NCBI GenBank assembly: GCA_013368315.1
Contig: JAACJM010000182.1
Span: forward strand, 1-64,000
Origin: Tetrapyrgos nigripes
Taxonomy: Eukaryota; Basidiomycota; Agaricomycetes; Agaricales; Campanellaceae
Direction of reading: 5' to 3'
Length of the DNA stretch: 64,000 nt
Shown here piece after piece: positions 33,616-44,432 of the stretch. Numbering within the stretch: position 1 is the stretch's first letter; every line of letters begins with the position of its first letter. A program made the translations under genes and the position numbers. The notes below the pieces were generated by a model, which was not told where the DNA came from, did no database searches, and saw only the letters and a program-made list of their open reading frames with translations.

Positions 33616-34158
33616 ATGTCTACACCCATCGCCATCACAGTCTCCACTACCACTACGACGACGATCGACCCATTGACGGACAACACAGGACGTTGTAGAT
33701 ATGGCCAACGCTCAGGTCGGCGCTGTAGGCTGGACGAAGGACATGCAGGGAGGCACAGCGGATGCAACCAATGCATTTGGCCAGGACAGGATTCAACGAA
33801 ACGATGCCGGATGGGGGAAGGACACCGGTCCAGATGCATCACCTACAAAGCCAACCTGCGACTCAACGAACGAAATAATCTAGGATGGGGGGATGCTAGC
33901 GCATGGGGAGGGTTCATGGAGTTAAACAACAACAACGACGCTGGGTGGGGCACAGCAGACGTCAGCAACCATGATGGATGGGGAGCATGGGAAGGAGGAT
34001 GGCACGGACGAGAGTCAGCCCTAACGGGATGGGGGAACTTCCCCTATGACGTACCAGGAATTTGGCCGACCGAGCATGGTTTGGACAAAGAAATCAGGAA
34101 ACAGTGGACGAAGCAGTGGACCAGTTGGCTTCCGAGCTCCGGCGAAAGCTCGACCTAA
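33616..34158 (+). CDS. Extra GW/WG-rich ORF after pol
   Basis: 180 residues, intact. The N-terminal half has two Cys/His modules, CRYGQRSGRRCRLDEGHAGRH (C27, C37, H43, H47) and CRMGEGH with C74, plus CNQC between them; zinc binding is likely. Residues 89-141 contain W91, W97, W111, W122, W129 and W139, each next to Gly (four as GWG), plus W125. A Trp/Lys-rich end follows (KQWTKQWTSW). No such ORF is part of the core chromovirus set. GW/WG repeats are the Argonaute-hook type of motif in other proteins; a link to RNA silencing is inference. The stop codon overlaps the polypurine tract. Confidence 0.7.
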   Translation: MSTPIAITVSTTTTTTIDPLTDNTGRCRYGQRSGRRCRLDEGHAGRHSGCNQCIWPGQDSTKRCRMGEGHRSRCITYKANLRLNERNNLGWGDASAWGGFMELNNNNDAGWGTADVSNHDGWGAWEGGWHGRESALTGWGNFPYDVPGIWPTEHGLDKEIRKQWTKQWTSWLPSSGESST

Positions 34159-34169
34159 AAGGGGGGTAG
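34157..34169 (+). promoter_or_regulatory. Polypurine tract
   Basis: AAAAGGGGGGTAG sits directly against the first base of the 3' LTR, the plus-strand priming site of LTR retroelements. Confidence 0.8.
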
Positions 34170-34645
34170 TGTCATGAATCGCCTCCGTCTCCTTCATTTT
34201 TCCTTCACTTACCTCTCTATTCCCTTCTACTATCTATTCACTTCTGTTCATCATTCTATCACCTTCCATAAACCTTACTTCTCATCATCGTCTTATAGAT
34301 CTATGACTCATCTCTCCGTTTCCTTTATCTCCATGGACATTCTCACGTATATATTTTCTTACTTGACTCATACCCTTATCTCCTCTGATTCCTAAACTCC
34401 ATGGACATTCCCACATATTCATTCCTCTTCTATATATATCTTAGATCTCGTAGCTAGGTTCCTTAGTCTGTTCACTTTGTCTCCACTCCGCTCCTAGTAC
34501 AGTGCAGTGTCGAGCATAGTCAGCTACTCGATCTCTCTCCTCTCCTCTATCATTCTCTCCTTATATCGTCTCATTGTAATTCGTCAAATCTATCTTGTTC
34601 ATTGTGTGACTTGGGTGGTTTCGCTAAGTGACAACGTTCTTGACA
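34170..34645 (+). repeat. 3' LTR (476 bp)
   Basis: Same ends as the 5' LTR (TGTCATGAATCG to GTTCTTGACA), with an extra block of about 40 bp near the start and scattered substitutions. It also carries the TATA and self-primer segment. Confidence 0.9.
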
Positions 34646-34646
34646 A

Positions 34647-34772
34647 GTACAATCGTTCGTACTAACGTGTACTCCTTTGTAACAGGTACTGTAGTAATAT
34701 CAGTCGTTCCCACTATCATCGTGTGGACTCCTGGGTACAATCGTTCGTACTAACGTGTACTCCTTTGTAACA
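34647..34772. repeat. 38-bp direct repeat beside the 3' LTR
   Basis: An exact 38-bp sequence beginning GTACAATCGTTCG occurs at 34647-34684 and 34735-34772. The first copy starts 1 bp after the LTR. Confidence 0.85.
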
Positions 34773-37700
34773 ATACCAAACAGTATCAAGCGGGAAGAAT
34801 GGCTAGAGAATGGCGCTGCAAGCTCAACCCGCCCAATTGGTTTTGATGTAATAATTCATGTAATTTGGGCTCAATCATGGCATAATGTTTTATGCAAGCA
34901 TATGCATCCATTTGAACGAATACGAACGGATGCATAAGACCGCAACCCAAAATGACTGCGCCCGGCCCCGAATTCCGATTGATGCCACGCGGTGGCATTT
35001 TCCGAAGACCGATGCAAGCTATTACCCATGCTGGAGATGGGCAACTTGCAGTCCCTGAGGGAAATGTAAACCCCATGCTACTTATCCTAGGCAGAATCGT
35101 ATTTTCATAAAAGCGTACCATATGGCCACATGAGGAAGCCAAAAATTGGAAGCAGCGCGGCGCACCGCTGCATGGCAGAAAGTCAGCTGATTCTAGATCC
35201 CAGGACGCAGAATCCTAACCGATGTCCAGTAAAATTAGAAACGCCGACTAACGATGAGCGCATGTTATTCTTCAACAAAGGGCACAGGTGAGTGAGGCAT
35301 TAATCAACAGAATGATTAGCTGAACAAGGCTGGATATCATACTGCATACCGCTGGAAAGCATTCTGGTTCAATCAGATCCAGCACTCTGCCTATAATATC
35401 CAGCATTCAGCACGCCTGGTCTCACTGGTGACTACCGCAAATTCTGCAGACAGGCACAACGGTAATTACCAGGAGTAAAGTCCAGAAAATCTACATGGTG
35501 GACTCGTCCGTCAGTCGCTGTCCTTTGCTGTACTTAGCTTATCCTCCAGCTATTGGGCCCCGAACATTGTCTCCCGCCTCCCCGCTGGCTGTATTGTCTC
35601 TCTCCATTTTTAGTACTACAGACACGACCAAGGTCCAATTCCGAATAACGACAATGGTTGTACTAGGTGTGTAGTAGTCAACGCACTAGTACAACACGAA
35701 TGCAGGACTTCATTGTTGAGGATGTATTTCACTTCAAATTAGACGGTACATACTTTTATATACATGTCCAATGTGTGTCACTGCTAGTACTACTGTCGGG
35801 TCGACGAACAGGCCCAGGTGTTAATTCCCGGTTTACCATTTAAGCGAAGGTTTCAACTTTCACCCAAAAGAAAGGCGTGCCGCTTAGTGATATTTTGATA
35901 GGGTGTGGTGATATTCTGATAGAGGCATGCGCGTCAGTCATCCCGCCTATACACCAACATTGACCACTTTCAAGAATAGAAGCTGAGATACATTTCCCCT
36001 TACTCTATATATTTTATATGTTGTTTGAGATACTTGAATGGATCTATTGGCAGACCCACAACCCTTGGATAGTTTTTAATATGAAGATATGACTTATATA
36101 TGCAGCTCCCAGACACCCAGAATTGCAAGCTCCAATCGTTATATATACCTGGTCTATCAATGATATTAAGACTCAGAGATCATTTGAGCATAGGATAAAT
36201 TTGTCCTGCCTACGTCCTGCGCCATAATGGATCCCTTTTGTATCTGATTTGCATGCACAATGTACAGCACGATGACCAAGCCAAAACAAAAGATCTAGAA
36301 TTATGGCTCTAGAATATGACACTGGACACATATATGCATTGATTAGATGTGAAAGAATACACACCCTACCTCATCCGAGATATGTTCTGAACTTCGAGCA
36401 TTTCGTGAACAAGGATCCACTGCAAAACTTGAACCCAAAGTATCATCCACTTGTGTACTTTACAAATCTCTTGAATAGCATGGTATACTGATGTTAACAA
36501 GATTATACATATCAGGGAGTACCCTGGTAATTTTTTTAGATTTATACAGAGGGTGACGATGGCTCTATTCGAGTACGAAGTGTTGTTTTGGATGGAATTT
36601 TGGCTGTTTTTGAATCGTTGTCGCATGAGGAATGCTACACCGAGGAATTGGCAGATAAAAAAATTCAGCGGCTACATGGGATGTAGAAGTACATATTCCG
36701 TGCCATCCGAGTTCTGCTGCAAATATTCCTTGCACATACCGAGGCAGTTCAATAAGCTGCGACTGTGGACAGTTACCGTGAGAATTTATCTCGGTTACAG
36801 CCGCACACCTTTGTTGCCATTCTTGAGGGCCTCTACGAGCACTTTGGACTGGAAGCAGATTAACGATACCTATGATATTTACATGTGGCTCACCATAAGC
36901 ACCATAGCAAAAATGTTGGAGATCCATGCAAGATTTATGTAAAAAAAGAGAAGCATACATATATTGCAAGTCGATATACACACGTTTATGAGTATCTAAG
37001 TCAATACATATGTCTCTGCGATATTAGCCGGGTCTTGCAAAAGAGAAGGAACAATTACGCGCATAGCAGTCTGGCACAACAGGGAGGGAGGCATACAACA
37101 TCAAGCGTACGGGCGGGCAGAACCGACGTAAGTACACGAAGATATAAGCGAGGGGAGATATAGCTGAGGGGACAGCGAACAAAGGGATTTGATGGCGATG
37201 GTGGATAGTGAGCGGGTGTGGGAAGGTGCGAGGTCGGGAAAATGAGATAAGCAGTGGGAGGGATAAGCGAGCACGACGAGCGGACGGTGATGGTGGTGAT
37301 GGTTGATGAGCAGTATGGGAAGTTTCGATCATGACATCGTTGAAGGCGGGACGGACATCTCAGGGCTGATTACCTCCCGGATGTGCTTCCGAAGAGACCT
37401 CACGAGGTGCCTACCTCATATGGGAGGAGTTGGATGTTTCCTAGAAGAGAGATAGTAGACGATATTCACAGAATTATTGGCAGTGTCTGAGATATAACAA
37501 CTTTCATTAGTGTACAATTGCCATAACCCGGTAGGCTTGGCATGTCTATGCACTTCGGATCAGGTGATGTACAGGTGGAATGTTGTCCATCTTCAATCCA
37601 TCATATTGAAACAGGAAAGTGATGCATGATTTACATAACTCTACATGAAAACATTGTATAGCTACAAACTGGCAAGAAAACAGAGCAAGAAAACAGGTCC

Positions 37701-37809
37701 AAGAAAATCAAAGCTATCGCTATAATAGATACAGATAATCACCAACTCGGAGTGCAATTGGTGACCAAAACGACGAGACATTCACAGCTGCACCCCATAC
37801 TGCCTCCTT
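34773..37809. other. Gene-poor AT-rich region
   Basis: About 3 kb with only short scattered frames that lack domains, plausible start contexts or splice continuity. Nothing else is supported. It may be old, decayed mobile DNA between two elements. Confidence 0.4.
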
Positions 37810-38043
37810 ATGATGTTCCATCTGTTAAAAAATTCCCAGGCGGTTTTACACATGAACTCCGTGTGTGCACACATCAAGTATATGTGTGCGCACACATAAA
37901 GTCTATGTGTACGCACTCATGGAGTCTATGTATGCACCAGCAAAACATTTGGTCTCGACGATGCTCTGCGCAGCGCAGCGCACCTGCCAGCTCGTCGTTC
38001 TCAGGGTCTCATGCTCAACGCATCATCACCACCAGCGACGATC
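37810..38043 (+). repeat. Left TIR of the DNA transposon
   Basis: Contains the 18-bp perfect palindrome TATGTGTGCGCACACATA and alternating purine-pyrimidine (TG/CG) runs, then a GC-rich block (GACGATGCTCTGCGCAGCGC). Confidence 0.8.
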
Positions 38044-38316
38044 CTTGCCCACTGGCAGCAGCTCATGTAGCCTTAAGACTCGGCTTCAACTGCCCTAGTA
38101 GCGTTACGCCTTTGAAAGCTCAAGCGCGAAGTATATTGTTATCTATCATCTAAGAGGTGAACGGTGTAGGAAATGCATGTAAAATGGATATTAGAGTGAA
38201 ATTAAACATGGGTAACTGGAAAGCAAGAACGGGTTGGCGTGACAATTAAGATCTAAGAGAGCGAGTATTGCGAGGAGGTAAAAGAGAGGTAAAAGAGGGG
38301 GGAAAGATGGTCATTC

Positions 38317-39231
38317 TTAGTTGTAGGCAGACATAGGTAGACAGGCAATGAGGTTTTGAACGAGGTCATCAATAATGAGATCCTCATTCTGGAAGGCAGT
38401 GATTGATCTCAGTGCATCAGTCTTGCACTCTGGAGTGACTCCTTCAAAAGGCATGTTGTTCAAGAAATCGAGGGCTCTGCCGAATGCAAGAGGATCTGCT
38501 GGATGAAGAAATTCTAACCCAAACACCTTCCACCACTGTTCATCCCATATCCGTTGGCACTGAGACTCCGTATGGTTGATTCCAAAATAAGGACATGAAG
38601 TGCTTCCGACTAATAATGGTGGAGGCAATCCAGCTAAAACTCAGCGTTCGCACTCAATTCGTAGCTGAGCCTTCGCCAGCAAACCAAATGTGTGCTGCCC
38701 AATCTGGAGCTGTTCTTCCCTCGATAGAATATAAACTGGTCGTCTCCGTACCAGCTCAATGATCGTAGGTTTGAGCCATTGATGAAGACCAAGCTCTTGG
38801 GCTAACTGCAGTCTCCTGGTCGCAGGAAGGTTAAGAAGTTCGAGATGATGGACAGCATATTCGGCACCAGTAGCACAAATCCATTCGAGAGATATCTTGA
38901 GAACGTTACGCAAGTACCTCTCGTTGGTATCGAGCTCAAAGACACGTCCATCCCATTCCCTGATCAGCTATCCTTTCAGTTCCTTAGAACAGAGAGCAGT
39001 GCAGTTGACTCACTTTCATACAAGGTATGTCAAAAAGTCATCAAATTCAGCTGTTGTCAATCCAGGGAGTGGCAGAGGCTGCCTTTCTGTGCCACCGCCA
39101 TCAATGCCATTTGGTATATTGAAAACCTCCGCAAAGCCTTCACAGCAACCAATTAGAGAAACAGCATTGACGCTGTAGATGGTATTTTCCACCTGTGAAT
39201 ACATAGTGAGCAGGTTGAACTTGAGTGGCAC
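38317..39231 (-). CDS. BTB/POZ-type protein carried by the transposon
   Basis: The first block (39231-39018) has the BTB core VENTIYSVNAVSLIGCC, AEVFNIPNG and LPLPGLTTAEFDDFLTYL. The second (about 38940-38641) reads NERYLRNVLKISLEWICATGA and AVHHLELLNLPATRRLQLA, the helical region that follows BTB in mushroom proteins. The third (38628-38317) has CPYFGINHTESQCQRIWDE and ends at 38317. BTB proteins dimerise and often act as cullin-3 adaptors or chromatin factors. An upstream exon with the true ATG is likely; junctions are approximate. It reads away from the transposase gene. Confidence 0.6.
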
Positions 39232-39424
39232 ATATAAACTCCTTGTACCAAGAAGACAAAGGTTTTACCAGTGTCCCAGTGCTTCTTGCTTCGAACGTAC
39301 TGCGTTTCGTCGGACATGACTCAAGAAAGAAGAAGGAACGTGTTGGCAGATTAATTTACATAATGTCAACCACAGGAAACACGTCGATTTCTTCACATCC
39401 AGGTCTGTCTTTAATCTGTAGACG

Positions 39425-41282
39425 ATGTCTCTTCCATCTCTTCCTGTGTTAGATATCCCTTGGTCCTCTGCAGTGTACAGTGCCAATGAAATCCTACGGG
39501 AATCCTATCGAACTGCCTCGAATCTCTTGTCTCTTTCGTCACCAGATCCACAAAGACTAGCGTACCATCTGCAAAACATTGCCAGAGAAGTGGTACCTCT
39601 GCTTAGCGATCTAGCAGACTGTGCTGAAGAAGAGGGTTTGCCATTGGCCTGGCTCAATCAATGTGCTGATAGATTTGGCACATTACTTGTACAGCTGGAC
39701 GAGGCAGAGAGATCAGCAGTCAGCGAGTAAGGCCAGTTTCAGTGATTATTTGTGCTCTGGACTAACCTGATCAAACAGGGAAACAAGTAATATCATGTAT
39801 CCTAAACTAGTTCGAGCTATACACACTGGCCGCCGTGGACGCCCACAAAAGACAATTGATGTTAATTTCCTTCGAAAAGCTATGGATCCGAAACGGAGAC
39901 TCACCTTGACCCAGCTGGCTGGAGCCCTCCAGATATCACAGCAAACTCTTGCATCTCTCCTACGAAAACACCACATAGATTACGGGTACACAGCCCTGTC
40001 AAATTCTGAGCTGGATGATATGGTGAAGAGATATCGTCGCCAGAAACCTGGATCAGGAATCCGTTATCTGGATGGCCATCTTCGGAGAAACGGCATCAAG
40101 CTCACAAAGTGCAGGCTCTCTGCCTCAATTCGCCGAGTTGACCGCCTTGGGAACACCCTACATCGCCGTTTAAAAGCACAGAAGAAGAGAAAAGTTTTCG
40201 AAGTCTTGCGTCCAAATGCCTTATGGTGCATTGACGGGCACCACAAACTCATCCTCTCGGGCATAGTTATTCATGGTTGTGTTGATGCCTACTCGAGAAA
40301 GGTGTGTGTCATGAATTATCTTCCAGAAAGTAAATTGTGATTGACAATACTATCAGATAACTGGATTGAGGGCAAATACAGACAACAAGGCATCTACTGT
40401 GCTCCAGATGTTCATGCAAGCTTGTCGGAAGTACAGGATGCCATCTCGTGTGCGCGGTGATCAAGGTGGAGAAAATCGCGATGTGTCAGTTATGATGATT
40501 CTCCGGCATGGATTGAATCGCGGTAGCTTCATCTGGGGCTCCTCAACACACAACGTGAGGATAGAAAGGCTTTGGGTAGAGGTCGGGACACAATTTGCAC
40601 GGCCGTGGCGTGCTTTCTTTTCACGCCTTGAGTATCTTCACTATCTTGACCGAAAGAATCCTTACCATCTCTGGCTCTTGCATTTCATATTCCTGGATGA
40701 TATCAATGAAGACTGTTGAGCATTCCAGAGAGATTGGAATGCACACCCTATATCAGGAGAAGGCCATGATCGAAGCCCAAATGTGAGTAGTACTCGGTCT
40801 AATTGACTGAGCAGCTGATTAAAATGTTCATAAAGGATCTATACTTCCTTGGCAAATTGAAGCATGGTGCGTATAAAGATGATTGCAAGGGGATTGATGC
40901 AGACACAATTGCCTGTTTCTATGGCATCTATGGTGATCCAGTCCAACGTCGACCTCACCAAACTGGGGCGGGTCACCCTCTTGATGAGGATTCAGATGGC
41001 GAATCAGAGCCTGATAGCGAATCTGGTTCCGGCTCTTCTGAGGGCAGTGATATTTCTGGAGACGAGATGGGAGATGCAGTTGCGGAACAGGAAGGACAGA
41101 TTAAACATGACGCTGTCAAGACTCCACGCCATCAGAATCCTTTCCACGGCAATCCACAAAGACAGGCCCACTTTGCAGAGTCGCTGTGGGAGCTCTCTGT
41201 GAAAAACTTCGTACCTCGAGGATATGGTGTGTGGCAGACGGAATGGGGCAGTGGCAGGTATCCATCTTTTGAGATTATATGA
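39425..41282 (+). pseudogene. DDE integrase-core transposase with an internal stop
   Basis: Exons 39425-39726, 39779-40301, 40358-40782 and 40836-41282 join in frame. The N-terminal part is helical. Then comes GRRGRPQKTIDVNFLRKAM with an HTH-like LTQLAGALQISQQTLASLL. The catalytic core shows ALWCIDGHHKL (D1), VRGDQGGEN (D2) and RIERLWVEV (E). After INEDC a TGA (40717-40719) interrupts the frame, which goes on with the family-like AFQRDWNAHPISGEGHDRSP, so this is a nonsense mutation. The end is acidic (DEDSDGESEPDSESGSGSSE). I recall this 'integrase core domain' family as abundant in Agaricomycetes. Confidence 0.75.
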
Positions 41283-41504
41283 ACAGGCAGACGTAGATCA
41301 AAGGAGTTGACAATTCCACTACCAGACTACATTTGGAGACCGTGCAGTGAGCTTTGGGCTCGAGCGTTGTATTTGCTACAAAAATTTGTAGACAATGACT
41401 AGCTAACATCGTACAAACCTGTTATTCAGTCTCGCTTAATGATTTGGTTGAGCCACAGTATAAAAGTTAGGACACACCTTTTTCCCTAACCACGACCACT
41501 TTCC

Positions 41505-43081
41505 ATGCTTTCATATTCCAAGACGAATGCACACTCCCCTTCTGATGACGAGGATACTGATCCAACTCATTTGTTTCTGTCCTCTGATGATGAGGATGCG
41601 TCACAGTCCGAGCGAGATGATGACGATGAGGCTGGGCAGAAGCTTCCAAGCTTACACCAAATCGACGAGACAGAAATCTGCTGGTCACACAGCCCTCGTT
41701 GATACTCTCTCCAACGACAACTCATCAGTCTCTCGAGATGATGCTGTTCGTGAGACCAACCATGGACTGAAATCCAAACCGGCACTGAAAGTCGCTGGCG
41801 TGCAAATCTCCAAGAAGGTGAAGGGTAAAGGGAAAGCATCACAAAAGACGAGAGAGGTTTGTCAGACCACAGATGCCACTACATATTTTGCTTACTCACT
41901 GTTGTCTGTCTAGGGTGGCAACCGTCAGAGAAAAGACAAACAGAAAGCTGAAGAAGTTCGTCACCACAAGGAGTCGCATTGTTATATATCATACTGACTT
42001 ACCATTGTCTATCTAGACTGTTAGCAAGTACGGAGTCCAGAACGTCGTCCTCCTTCCTTGTGGAGTAAAGAAGGTAAACCTATCTCCAACTATCAGAACT
42101 CTGAATTTATGCTGAGGTCAACACAACAGGCGAGTAAGGAGACGTCCAAGAAGCACTCCAATCTTGCACTACAACATGAGCTTCTGGAAGGATGGCACCG
42201 CACAGCAAAGATCTTGAACAAGATATCTTTAACGTCCATGAAGGCGTGTCGACTGGCGAATACAAAGCCGAATAAAGGCTTTAAGTTCGATACCAATATG
42301 TCACCCCAAGAAGTCAATCATGCACTCACCAAGATCCTTCCTGAAGCAATGGAATACCTTGCGTTGACCTGGAAGAAGGACAGCCTTCCTTATGTTCTTT
42401 GTAGTCGCCTTGGCCACGACATCATCGTCACTCCAGCTGTCAGTGGACCTGATGGTCAAGAAGTTTTTGAACACTCTCGCAGCAGAAGGCGTACGGAAGA
42501 TACCTTATTAATCATTGGTGAGCAGGATTGATGACTGTTGCTTATGCAGGCTCATATTCATGCATAACAGCATCAAAGAAACCAATCCCGGATCACATTC
42601 TTGAGCAATGGAAACCGACGGTCGAACCAGCTAGCGATAGCGAACAAAATGAAGATGGGAGTGAGCATGAGGAAGAGTGTGCTAGTGATGTGTCAGCTGA
42701 ATCCGCGCTCACTGGGTCCCGAAAGCGTAAGACAGCACCAAGCCATTCTGGGGATGAATGGGAAGAAGTACCCACTAAGCGTCACCACAGTGCGTACTTG
42801 TTCTTCCTTTTCATTACTAACACTAACTAAACTCTGTAGGCTCCGGGGACGATGGCTCTGACTTCGAATTTCCTTATAAGATCTTGACTCAGCCTGACTT
42901 GCGTACTGCCTACAATTTCAACAATGATGTTTTTGCGGCTGGCCCTTCCACTCCAGACAAGCCTGTTGCTGGGCCCTCCACGAAGCCAGTATCCCCCGTC
43001 TATCTCAGGGACTATAGGCTCGGCACTCTCCAGTATTCAGCTTGGTCCACTACACGCAACCCCAACACAGAAAACATCTAG
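41505..43081 (+). pseudogene. Accessory protein gene of the transposon
   Basis: The acidic N-terminus (SPSDDEDTDPTHLFLSSDDE) is in one frame. Near 41645 the coding sense passes to another frame (KSTRQKSAGHTALVD, KKVKGKGKASQKTRE), suggesting a frameshift. Exons then give VSKYGVQNVVLLPCGVKK and, at 42090-42520, EFMLRSTQQ, KGFKFDTNMSPQEVNHAL, KILPEAMEYL and LGHDIIVTPAVSGPDG. The end is acidic then basic (SRKRKTAPSHSG) and runs to 43081. I recall related proteins encoded beside such transposases; no function is known. A nuclear role is plausible from composition. Confidence 0.5.
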
Positions 43082-43624
43082 TTCATCGCTCGCAACGTCA
43101 CCATCAGGTCTCTTCGCTCCATATCTATGACTGCGCACTGGTCATGGTCTCTATTTCATACAATACACTCTTTTTAGTTTCCTTTCGTCTCCTCCCTTCA
43201 CAAAGTACTTCCCATCGTCCTCTCTCGCAAACCCAAGAAAGGTGTAGATCCCTTCATGTACACTGGCAGCTGTGCGCGGGTTTCAACACTCGTTGCTGTC
43301 CCAGACATTCTTAGTCTTGGTTGCCGTTCCTTAATACCCATTCTTTACCCTCTTCAATCCACTCTCGTTCAACGCTCCTGGTTCATCACACTGCTCTTAC
43401 TTTAATCCAACTCCCTGTTCTAATTCCTATACGTACTTTCCTTTACGCCTGAATTAGAATAAGAATATGGACTACTACACACTTAGCAATATATCGCTGT
43501 CATCTGCGTACTAGGGAAAAATAAGTAAGGATTTGCATGCATAGCCGTACTCCTCCAGGACCACAACGATCGTCCCAAGCTGAAAAGGGAAATCGTTTTC
43601 GAAAGCCTCACAGTTCTCAGAATT

Positions 43625-43982
43625 GGCATCGTTGCTGGTGGTGACGATGCGATCATGCGTTGAGCATGAGACCCTTGAGAACGACGGGCTGGCAGGTAGG
43701 CTGCGCATGGGCAGACCATCGTCGAGACCGAATGTTTTGCTGGTGTCTACCTGCCAGCCCGTCGTCGAGACCGAGTGTTTCGCTGGTGCCTACCTGCCAG
43801 CCCGTCGTCGAGACCGAATGTTTCGCTGGTGCATACATAGACTCCATGAGCACTCACACATATACTCTATGTGCGCGCACACATGGACTCTAGTATGTGC
43901 GCGCACACATATACTTGATGTGTGCACACATAGAGTTCATGTGTAAACACGCTCGGGAATTTTTTAACGGATGGAACGTCAT
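43625..43982 (-). repeat. Right TIR of the DNA transposon, expanded
   Basis: Inverted copy of the left TIR but longer, mainly because of three 43-bp tandem units at 43721-43835. The outer part has the same TG/CG alternating palindromes. Confidence 0.8.
43721..43835. repeat. 43-bp tandem repeat, about three units
   Basis: Units start GTCGAGACCGAATGTTT at 43721, 43764 and 43807 and include CTACCTGCCAGCCCGTC. The left TIR has one related unit. Confidence 0.8.
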
Positions 43983-44063
43983 ACCTCCTAACATCCTGAC
44001 AAATATGACATTACTTTTTGGACAAAAATACTATTCCCAGGTTATGTCATATCTATGTATTGT

Positions 44064-44127
44064 GATTCATGTTGCATCGTATCCCGTTCATGTCGTATTG
44101 TATCGCGTTCATGTTGTATCGTATCTC
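44064..44127. repeat. 21-22 bp tandem repeat, three units
   Basis: Units of the form GTTCATGTTGTATCGTATCTC at about 44064, 44086 and 44107, just outside the DNA transposon. The rest of 43983-44432 holds no supported gene. Confidence 0.7.
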
Positions 44128-44432
44128 AAATCAATGTATGATACCATCTGGCCAATTTCCAATGCTACGTCCTACTACGCTAGTGTGCTTGAAGTGTAAG
44201 TACATGTAAGTTCTAATCCTTGCAAGTCAGTTTTCAGCAAGTTCTCCGGTACATTTCTAATGGGAATAGACTGAACCACCATGTCATAGTATGCCATACA
44301 TTCCAACTTACTCTCGTTGATGATATACATAGAGATGGATATGAAATTGAATATATGGATGTATCTCTGAGCATTGTTGTGCCTCATATATGCAACTGGT
44401 CAAGCAAGCTTGCGCCATAGAATTACATTACT

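Larger units (their letters stand above)
26933..34645 (+). mobile_element. Degenerate Ty3/Gypsy chromovirus
   Basis: The order is 5' LTR, adjacent primer site, leader ORFs, gag, protease, RT-RNase H, integrase with chromodomain, extra GW-rich ORF, polypurine tract, 3' LTR. Chromodomain and domain order place it among the chromoviruses (MarY1/Tf1/sushi relatives). The frames of gag and pol are split at several points by frameshifts, so this copy is unlikely to be active by itself. The two LTRs differ by indels and substitutions and no target-site duplication is visible. Confidence 0.92.
37810..43982. mobile_element. DNA transposon with long TIRs carrying three genes
   Basis: Inverted ends match over at least 200 bp, starting ATGATGTTCCATCTGTTAAA on the left and ending with the inverted counterpart at 43982. 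The flanking 8-mers GCCTCCTT and ACCTCCTA share CCTCCT, suggesting an 8-bp target-site duplication with later changes. Inside are a BTB-type gene on the minus strand, a DDE integrase-like transposase on the plus strand and an accessory gene on the plus strand. This copy is probably inactive (stop in the transposase, frameshift in the accessory gene). Confidence 0.8.

Noticed and set aside
35195..35245. tRNA-like box on the minus strand (GGTTAGGATTCTGCG)
   Set aside because: No matching acceptor stem or B box was found at tRNA distance.
37024..37332. Ser/Pro-rich minus-strand ORF
   Set aside because: Composition only; no start context, splice continuity or domain.
43721..43835. CRISPR-like spaced repeat
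   Set aside because: The units are contiguous 43-bp tandem copies without unique spacers, in a eukaryotic transposon end.
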